Assembly: GCF_023515955.1 (NCBI RefSeq)
Contig: NZ_CP097322.1
Coordinates: forward strand, 1,733,501 to 1,797,500
Origin: Streptomyces sp. RerS4
GTDB taxonomy: Bacteria > Actinomycetota > Actinomycetes > Streptomycetales > Streptomycetaceae
DNA: 64,000 bases
Direction: 5' to 3'
Below the pieces are notes generated by a model, which made no database searches, was not told where the DNA came from, and saw only the letters and a program-made list of their open reading frames with translations. This document shows positions 55,471 to 64,000 of the stretch, piece by piece; the first letter of the stretch is position 1; each line of letters starts with the position of its first letter. The position numbers and the translations under genes were made by a program.

Positions 55471-56502
55471 CTAAAGCCCCAGCAGCGCCAGCGACTTGCC
55501 CGCGTCCAGCCCGCAGGAGCCCTCCCCGGCGTGCGTCCACGCCGCCGCGCACAGGGCCCGCAGCCCGTCGAGCGGATCGCCCTCGCCCCGCAGCTCCAAC
55601 GCCTCCGCCCCCGCGACCGCCGTCCAGCCGCCGCAGCGGAAGCCCTCCCCGGCCGGCGTCACCTCCGGCTGCCCGGTCAGCAGCCCGCGCAGGTCCCGGT
55701 CGACGTACGTCGGCCGGTACTTCGGCTCCGCGCGCAGCAGCCGCGCCCCGTCCGTCACCCCGGTCAGCACCAGCAGCGAGTCCACGTCCCCGTTGAACGC
55801 GCCCTCGATGTCCGTGTCCAGCCGGTCCCCGACCACCAGCGGCCGCTTCGCCCCGGTGCGCAGCACCGTCTCCCGGTGCATCGGCGGCAGCGGCTTGCCC
55901 GCCACCTGCGGCTCCGCGCCCGTCGCGATCCGTACGACCTCCACGGCCGCCCCGTTGCCCGGCGCGATCCCCCGCGCCCCCGGAATCGTCAGGTCCGTGT
56001 TGGACGCGTACCAGGGCACCCCCCGGTTGATCGCGTACGAGGCCTCAGCGAACCGCTCCCACGCCAACGTCGGCCCCCCGTACCCCTGCACCACCGCCGC
56101 GAGCCCCTCCTCGTCGGCCGAGTCCACCGGCACCAACCCGCGCTCGCGCAACGCGACCCGCAGCCCCTCCCCGCCGATCACCAGCACCTTCGACCCCGGC
56201 GCCACCTGCTCCGCGATCAGCCGCGCCACCGCCTGCGCGGAGGTGATCACCTCGGCGGCCTCCGTCGGGATCCCGAGCTCGCTCAAGTGCTCCGCGACCG
56301 CGTCCGGCGTGCGCAGCGCGTTGTTCGTCACGTAGGCGAGGTGCATCCCCTCCGCACGGGCCACCGCCAGGGAGTCCACCGCGTGCGCGATGGCGTGCCC
56401 GCCCGCGTACACCACCCCGTCCAGGTCCAGCAGGGCCGTGTCGTACGCCTGGTGCAGACTCCGCTCGCTGCCCGCGGGACTCGTCCTGCTCTGCCGGGTC
56501 AT
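55471..56502 (-). CDS. HAD-superfamily hydrolase, NagD-like (IIA)
   Basis: This 343-aa phosphatase has motif I LLDLDGVVYAGG, motif II VTNN, the Lys of motif III in VAGKPLPPMHRET and motif IV VVGDRLDTDIEGA. The C2-type cap lies between motifs II and III. It belongs to the p-nitrophenyl phosphatase/NagD group acting on small phosphate esters; substrate unknown. GAGGAG lies about 8 bases upstream of the ATG at 56502. It is divergent from the DUF1015 gene. The C-terminus has an unusual extension (AALCAAAWTHAGEGSCGLDA-type end). Confidence 0.92.
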   Translation of the reverse strand: MTRQSRTSPAGSERSLHQAYDTALLDLDGVVYAGGHAIAHAVDSLAVARAEGMHLAYVTNNALRTPDAVAEHLSELGIPTEAAEVITSAQAVARLIAEQVAPGSKVLVIGGEGLRVALRERGLVPVDSADEEGLAAVVQGYGGPTLAWERFAEASYAINRGVPWYASNTDLTIPGARGIAPGNGAAVEVVRIATGAEPQVAGKPLPPMHRETVLRTGAKRPLVVGDRLDTDIEGAFNGDVDSLLVLTGVTDGARLLRAEPKYRPTYVDRDLRGLLTGQPEVTPAGEGFRCGGWTAVAGAEALELRGEGDPLDGLRALCAAAWTHAGEGSCGLDAGKSLALLGL

Positions 56503-56616
56503 CTGGCCACTCCTCTATACCGGTCCTGTATTCGTGGAAGATTCTTACGTTCGATCTTGTCCGAGTTTGCACGGTCCTGGTAGTGCCCCGCTCATCCCGC
56601 ATGTCAAGACGGGTCT

Positions 56617-56628
56617 TACCATGCACCA
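56617..56628 (+). promoter_or_regulatory. Leaderless-type -10 box of the DUF1015 gene
   Basis: TACCAT (56617-56622) is followed by six bases and the ATG at 56629. No Shine-Dalgarno sequence is present. Confidence 0.5.
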
Positions 56629-57900
56629 ATGACCACACCTGGCAACGCGGAGCACGGGCTGCGCCTGATCCCCTTCCACGGACTGCGCTATGTCCCGGAG
56701 CGCGTCGGCAGCCTGGCCGCCGTCACCTCGCCGCCGTACGACGTGGTCGTGCGTCCCGACGGAGTCGACTACCTCGAATCCGCCGACCCGCACAACATCG
56801 TCCGCCTCATCCTCCCCCAGGCCGAGACGCCCGCCGCACGCAACGAGCAGGCTGCCCGCACCCTCCACGCCTGGCTCGCCGAGGGCGTCCTCAGCGCCGA
56901 CCCCCGCCCCGCGCTCTACGTCTACGAACAGCGCAAGGCCGGCCTCCTGCAACGCGGCCTCATCGGCGCCCTCGCGCTGTCCACCGCCGAGGCCGGCGTC
57001 GTCCTCCCCCACGAGGACGTCATGCCCGACGTGGTCACCGACCGGGCCGGCCTCATGCGTGCCACTTCGGCCAATCTCGAACCCCTCCTCCTCACCTACC
57101 GGGGCGACGGTCCGGGCAACGGCGCGGCCGCCGTCATCGAGGCCACCGCCGCCGGCGAACCCCTCCTGTCCACCGTCACCGAGGACGGCTTCCGCCACAG
57201 CCTGTGGGCCATCACCGACCCCGCCGAGCTCAAGACCGTCACCACCGACCTCGCTCACCGCCAGGCCCTCATCGCCGACGGACACCACCGCTGGGCGACG
57301 TACCTGCGCCTCCAGGAGGAGCACGGCTCCCCCACCCCGTGGGACTTCGGCCTGGTCCTCCTCGTCGACACCGTCCGCTACCCGCTCCAGGTCCGCGCCA
57401 TCCACCGCATGCTGCGCCGGCTCCCCCTGGACCGCGCCCTGGCCGCCCTCGAAGGCTCCTTCCGCGTCCGCCCCGTCGACGGCCCGCTGCCCCTGGCCAT
57501 GGAGGCCCTCGCGGACGCCTCGGAGCGCGGCAACGCCTTCCTCCTCACCGGCGACGGCACCTTCCACCTGGTCACCGACCCGGATCCGGCGCTGATCGAG
57601 CGCACCGTCCGCCAGGACCGCCCCGAGGCCTGGCGCCGCCTCGACGCGACCGTGCTGCACGCCTCCCTGCTCGACGCCCTCTGGCAGGTCCCGGACACCC
57701 CGGACCACATCACCTACATCCACGACACCGCCGCCACGGTCGCGATGGCCGAGCGGCACGGCGGCACCGCCGTCCTGCTGCACCCGGTCCGCGAGGAGGT
57801 CGTACGGGACCTGGCCCGGCAGGGCGTGACCATGCCGCGCAAGTCGACGTCCTTCGGCCCGAAGCCGGCGACGGGGCTGGTCCTGCGCAGCTTGGACTGA
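56629..57900 (+). CDS. DUF1015 family protein
   Basis: This 423-aa protein matches DUF1015: GLRYVPERVGSLAAVTSPPYD near the start, VYEQRKAGLLQRGLIG, and the conserved LIADGHHRWATYLRLQEE. No membrane helix is seen. The family function is not known to me; in other bacteria it lies near serine or phosphate-ester metabolism genes, so a metabolic role is suggested. The gene ends at a perfect bidirectional hairpin facing the repeat protein. Confidence 0.88.
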   Translation: MTTPGNAEHGLRLIPFHGLRYVPERVGSLAAVTSPPYDVVVRPDGVDYLESADPHNIVRLILPQAETPAARNEQAARTLHAWLAEGVLSADPRPALYVYEQRKAGLLQRGLIGALALSTAEAGVVLPHEDVMPDVVTDRAGLMRATSANLEPLLLTYRGDGPGNGAAAVIEATAAGEPLLSTVTEDGFRHSLWAITDPAELKTVTTDLAHRQALIADGHHRWATYLRLQEEHGSPTPWDFGLVLLVDTVRYPLQVRAIHRMLRRLPLDRALAALEGSFRVRPVDGPLPLAMEALADASERGNAFLLTGDGTFHLVTDPDPALIERTVRQDRPEAWRRLDATVLHASLLDALWQVPDTPDHITYIHDTAATVAMAERHGGTAVLLHPVREEVVRDLARQGVTMPRKSTSFGPKPATGLVLRSLD

Positions 57901-57922
57901 CGCGGCCCGGAAGCCGGAAACG

Positions 57923-57960
57923 CGAAAGGGCGGCACCCCCGAGGGGGTGCCGCCCTTTCG
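57923..57960. terminator. Bidirectional hairpin terminator
   Basis: A perfect 18-bp stem (57923-57940 with 57943-57960) sits 22 bp after the DUF1015 stop and 16 bp after the repeat protein stop, the two genes converging. It is GC-rich with AAAG/CTTT ends. Confidence 0.8.
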
Positions 57961-57976
57961 TCGCAGGCGCCGGCGC

Positions 57977-60304
57977 TTACGCGCGGTCGCGCTCCTCGTC
58001 CTCGACGACGACCAGCTCGTCGGTCACGTCGACCTCGGCCTCGGCCGCGGCGACGGGCTCGTACTCCTCGTCGTCCTCGTCGTAGTACTCGGCCTGGTCG
58101 GCGGCGCGCTCGGCCGCGGCGACCTCGGCGGAGTCCTCGTCGTCGTCCTCCTCGGCCTCGTCCTCGAAGTCCGGCTCGTCCTCGTCGGTCACGGCGGCGT
58201 CCACGAACTCGACGCCGTCGATCTCGGCGAGCCGGTCGGAGGCGTCCGTCGCCCCGTCCTTGTCGGCTTCGAGGGTCTTGGCGAACCACTCGCGCGCCTC
58301 GTCCTCACGACCGGCCGCCAGCAGCGCGTCGGCGTAGGCGTACCGCAGGCGCGCGGTCCACGGCTGGACGGACTGGGAGGCCAGCTCGGGGCTCTGCAGG
58401 GTGACGATGGCGGCGTCGAGCTCGCCCATGTCCCGGCGGGCACCGGCGGCGACGAGACGCATCTCGACCTGACCGGCCTTGTCCAGCTTCTGCACCTCGG
58501 GCTCGCCGGCCATGGCCAGCGCCCGCTCCGGACGGCCGAGGCCGCGCTCGCAGTCGGCCATGACGGGCCACAGCTCGACGGAACCGGTCATGCGCTTGGC
58601 GGCACGGAACTCCGCGAGCGCCTCGCTGTACTTCTGCGTGGCGTACGCGGCGAAGCCGGCGGCCTCGCGGACGGCGGCGACACGGGACGCCAGACGCAGG
58701 GCGATGCGGGCGTACGCGTACGCCTGCTCCGGGTCCTCGTCGATCAGGCGGGCCACCATGACCAGGTTGCGCGAGACCTCCTCGGCCAGGCCCTTGGGCA
58801 GGCTCAGGAGCTCCTGACGGACGTCGGCGTCGATCTCGTGCCCGGTGACGTCGTCGTCGATGGGGAGCCGCTTGACCGGGTCACGGTCGCGGTCCGCGCG
58901 GAAGTCACGGTCGCCGCCACGGTCATCGCGGCCACGGTAGCCACCGCGGTCATCACGGCCGCCACGGTACCCACCACGGTCGCCGCCCCGGTCGTCACGA
59001 CGCGGGTAGGACGGACGGTCGCCACCACGGTCGTCACGGCGGAAGCCGCCACCGGAAGGACGCCCACCCCGCTCGTCGTCACGACGGGGGTAGGACGGAC
59101 GCCCACCACGGTCGTCCTCACGGCGCGGGTACGACGGACGGTCGCCACCACGGTCGTCACGACCGCCACGGAAACCACCACGCTCGTCGTCGCGACGCGG
59201 GTAGGACGGACGACCTCCACGGTCGTCGTCGCGACGCGGGTAGGACGGACGTCCACCACGGTCGTCGTCACGGCGCGGGTAGGACGGACGTCCACCACGG
59301 TCGTCGTCACGGCGCGGGTAGGAGGGGCGGTCGCCACCACGGAAACCACCACCGGAGGGCCGGCCACCACGCTCGTCATCGCGACGCGGGTACGACGGAC
59401 GGTCGCCACCACGGTCGTCACGACCGCCACGGAAACCACCACGGTCGTCATCGCGACGCGGGTAGGACGGACGCCCACCACGGTCGTCGTCACGGCGCGG
59501 GTACGACGGACGGTCGCCACCACGGTCGTCACGACCGCCACGGAAACCACCACGGTCGTCATCGCGACGCGGGTAGGACGGACGTCCACCACGGTCGTCG
59601 TCACGGCGCGGGTAGGAGGGGCGGTCGCCACCACGGAAACCACCACCGGAGGGCCGGCCACCACGCTCGTCATCGCGACGCGGGTACGACGGACGGTCGC
59701 CACCACGGTCGTCACGACCGCCACGGAAACCACCACGGTCATCGTCGCGACGGGGGTAGGACGGACGACCGCCACGGTCGTCGTCACGGCGCGGGTAGGA
59801 GGGGCGGTCGCCACCACGGAAACCACCACCGGAGGGCCGGCCACCACGCTCGTCATCACGACGCGGGAAGGACGGACGGTCCCCGCCCCGGTCGTCACGG
59901 CGGAAGCCGCCACCGGACGGACGGCCGCCACGGTCGTCCTCACGGCGGGGGTACGAGGGACGGTCGCCGCCGCGGTCGTCGCGACCGCCACGGAAACCAC
60001 CACGGTCGTCCTCACGACGGGGGTAGGACGGACGCCCACCACGGTCGTCATCACGGCGCGGGTACGAGGGACGGTCGCCGCCGCGGTCATCGCGACGCGG
60101 GTAGGACGGACGGTCGCCACCACGGTCATCGCGACGGAAGCCGCCACCGGCCGGCCGGCCGCCACGGTCGTCGCGACGGAAGCCACCGCGGTCGCCACCG
60201 CGGTCGCCGCCACGGTCGTCACGGCCCCCGCGGTAGCCGCCCCTGTCACCGCCGTCGTTGCGACGAGGCTCGCGCTCCGGACGATCGTCGGGAGAGTTGG
60301 ACAT
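57977..60304 (-). CDS. Repeat-rich Arg/Gly/Asp protein with TPR-like C-terminus
   Basis: This 775-aa protein begins MSNSPDDRPEREPRRNDGGD and then carries about 470 residues of tandem repeats built from RGGDRPSYPRRDD, RGGRPSGGGFR and RGGFRGGRDD units (about 20 PSYPRR or PSFPRR copies). It is highly charged, without Cys or Trp, and should be disordered. The C-terminal 300 residues are folded: an acidic start (DPVKRLPIDDDVTGHEIDAD), helical pairs like TPRs (AYAYARIALRLASRVAAVRE, YSEALAEFRAAKRMTG, RYAYADALLAAGREDEAREW), and a Glu/Asp-rich end. Arg-Gly repeats bind RNA in many proteins; the location beside an rRNA operon invites but does not prove a ribosome link. ATG 60304 has AGGAG 8 bases upstream. 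Confidence 0.88.
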   Translation of the reverse strand: MSNSPDDRPEREPRRNDGGDRGGYRGGRDDRGGDRGGDRGGFRRDDRGGRPAGGGFRRDDRGGDRPSYPRRDDRGGDRPSYPRRDDDRGGRPSYPRREDDRGGFRGGRDDRGGDRPSYPRREDDRGGRPSGGGFRRDDRGGDRPSFPRRDDERGGRPSGGGFRGGDRPSYPRRDDDRGGRPSYPRRDDDRGGFRGGRDDRGGDRPSYPRRDDERGGRPSGGGFRGGDRPSYPRRDDDRGGRPSYPRRDDDRGGFRGGRDDRGGDRPSYPRRDDDRGGRPSYPRRDDDRGGFRGGRDDRGGDRPSYPRRDDERGGRPSGGGFRGGDRPSYPRRDDDRGGRPSYPRRDDDRGGRPSYPRRDDDRGGRPSYPRRDDERGGFRGGRDDRGGDRPSYPRREDDRGGRPSYPRRDDERGGRPSGGGFRRDDRGGDRPSYPRRDDRGGDRGGYRGGRDDRGGYRGRDDRGGDRDFRADRDRDPVKRLPIDDDVTGHEIDADVRQELLSLPKGLAEEVSRNLVMVARLIDEDPEQAYAYARIALRLASRVAAVREAAGFAAYATQKYSEALAEFRAAKRMTGSVELWPVMADCERGLGRPERALAMAGEPEVQKLDKAGQVEMRLVAAGARRDMGELDAAIVTLQSPELASQSVQPWTARLRYAYADALLAAGREDEAREWFAKTLEADKDGATDASDRLAEIDGVEFVDAAVTDEDEPDFEDEAEEDDDEDSAEVAAAERAADQAEYYDEDDEEYEPVAAAEAEVDVTDELVVVEDEERDRA
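58906..60240. repeat. Coding tandem repeats within the Arg/Gly/Asp-rich protein
   Basis: The DNA encoding the repeats is itself highly repetitive, with near-identical blocks (for instance the ones reading CGGTCGTCACGGCGCGGGTA and CACCACGGAAACCACCACCG) recurring many times at 39-bp and longer spacing. This region is a candidate for length variation and for assembly collapse. Confidence 0.85.
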
Positions 60305-60384
60305 GGGTGTGACTCCTGTCTTCGGGGTACCGCTAGTCATTCTCGCGCAACCAGCCCATGGCCGCGCTTCGGCGTAAAGATGTG

Positions 60385-60438
60385 CAAAAACAAAAAGGAC
60401 CCTTGGTCCAGCGTTGAACGCTGGACCAAGGGTCCTTT
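60385..60438 (-). terminator. Intrinsic terminator of the rRNA operon
   Basis: A perfect 20-bp stem (60394-60413 with 60419-60438) around TTGAA is followed on the minus strand by a T-rich run (TTTTTGTTTTTG, plus strand about 60385-60396). This is the only terminator in the window with a clear U-tract. Confidence 0.9.
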
Positions 60439-60446
60439 GAAAGATT

Positions 60447-60565
60447 GTTCGGCGGCGTCCTACTCTCCCACAGGGTCCCCCCTGCAGTACCATCGGCGCT
60501 GAAAGGCTTAGCTTCCGGGTTCGAAATGTAACCGGGCGTTTCCCTAACGCTATGACCACCGAAAC
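60447..60565 (-). rRNA. rrf: 5S ribosomal RNA
   Basis: On the minus strand it starts GTTTCGGTGGTCATAGCG and ends GACGCCGCCGAAC. The GTTTCGGTGGT start pairs with the CGCCGCCGAAC end, and the internal CCCGGAAGCTAAGCC is the conserved 5S helix. Ends are approximate to 1-2 bases. It follows the 23S gene by about 105 bp and precedes the terminator. Confidence 0.93.
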
Positions 60566-60632
60566 CCTATCGGTTTCGAGCGAACAAGCACACTTTGTAG
60601 TTGTGTTCCAGCTCTAGAAACCAGCAACCGTT

Positions 60633-60666
60633 CGTTGCTTCAGAACTAACACAGTGGACGCGAGCA
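60633..60666 (-). other. 3' flank of the 23S processing stem
   Basis: This 34-base segment, CGTTGCTTCAGAACTAACAC... on the plus strand, is complementary over about 33 positions (one mismatch, one extra base) to 63788-63820 on the other side of the 23S gene. In the transcript the two form a long duplex of the kind RNase III cuts. Confidence 0.8.
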
Positions 60667-60669
60667 ACT

Positions 60670-63785
<3,116 letters not shown>

Positions 63786-64000
63786 GATGCTCGCGTCCAC
63801 TGTGTAGTTCTCAAGCAACGACCAGCCACCCATCACCCTGCACTCGAAGAGTCCAGGTTCACTGGGGCCGGCATCGCGAAGATAAGACCTTACGGCCGTA
63901 CCTCAGACACCCAACAACGTGCCAGGCACGATCCCCCGTCAGTGACTCACTTTCCACGCCGAAGCAGTACTCGTGATCCATCCGGAAAACCGTGCCAAAT
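63786..64000 (-). other. 16S-23S internal transcribed spacer, partial
   Basis: Sequence upstream of the 23S gene in the transcript, running to the right edge. It contains the 5' flank of the 23S processing stem (63788-63820). No tRNA is present, as is usual in Streptomyces. The 16S gene must lie beyond the window. Confidence 0.8.

Noticed and set aside
58906..60240. CRISPR-like regular repeats
   Set aside because: Repeats are contiguous, in frame, encode a continuous protein and have no unique spacers.
57947..60502. An 851-aa open frame on the plus strand opposite the repeat protein
   Set aside because: It consists of Thr/Val/Ala-rich repeats that mirror the Arg/Gly/Asp repeats on the other strand. 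The minus-strand gene has a good ribosome-binding site and a folded C-terminus, the plus frame has neither, and it runs into the 5S gene.
63821..64000. tRNA gene in the 16S-23S spacer
   Set aside because: No cloverleaf could be drawn; Streptomyces rRNA spacers generally lack tRNAs.

Overview
The window is chromosomal DNA from a Streptomyces or a very close actinomycete. It is very GC-rich, coding regions have G/C at almost every third codon position, GTG and TTG starts are common, and the gene set is typical of the genus: a SepF-like protein, a streptogrisin-type protease, Rpf with LysM, PucR and WYL regulators, a DmdR-type iron box, and an rRNA operon whose spacer carries no tRNA.

Layout, left to right. 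(1) 1-5537: a nucleotide-signalling or conflict-type locus: a ParA-like/TIR/NB-ARC/TPR protein resembling FxsT, a SLATT-type membrane protein (DUF4231 type), and a convergent SLOG-domain protein. (2) 5635-19549: accessory and envelope genes: streptogrisin B-like protease, DUF1684, a frameshifted Cys-rich DUF5685 protein, SepF-like, acyl-CoA dehydrogenase, DHA2 efflux pump, PIG-V-like membrane protein, PAP2-like protein, WYL regulator, Rpf, and two unrecognised proteins. (3) 19566-23723: tyrA-cmk-plsC-der, read leftward. (4) 23918-25533: DUF952, Rieske lipoprotein, nucleotidyltransferase. (5) 25556-29097: a compact NAD-salvage operon, pnuC-nadR-nrtR-ADP-ribosylglycohydrolase. Every stop overlaps the next start by 4 bp, and a perfect palindrome lies on the promoter. 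(6) 29184-35362: ald, parA, a ribbon-helix-helix candidate, scpA, scpB and rluB (frameshifted). (7) 35515-45519: NTPase-TPR protein, Nudix hydrolase, pyrG, GH15 hydrolase, FAD oxidase, PucR regulator. (8) 45520-46117: a repeat-rich intergenic region. (9) 46118-55227: frameshifted glycosyltransferase, recN-nadK-tlyA block, small proteins, and an iron-regulated siderophore ABC importer without a binding protein. (10) 55471-60304: HAD phosphatase, DUF1015, and a 775-aa protein with about 20 Arg/Gly/Asp-rich repeats joined to a TPR-like domain. (11) 60385-64000: the 3' part of an rrn operon read leftward (spacer, 23S, 5S, terminator); the 16S gene lies beyond the right edge.

Two themes link separate parts. 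NAD/ADP-ribose metabolism recurs (NrtR cluster, Nudix ADP-ribose pyrophosphatase type, NAD kinase, and the TIR/SLATT/SLOG locus, whose families are tied to nucleotide signals). Second, several genes (DUF5685, rluB, glycosyltransferase) are broken mostly by single-base losses in G/C runs. These look more like base-calling errors than real gene decay, because the protein continues intact in the next frame each time.
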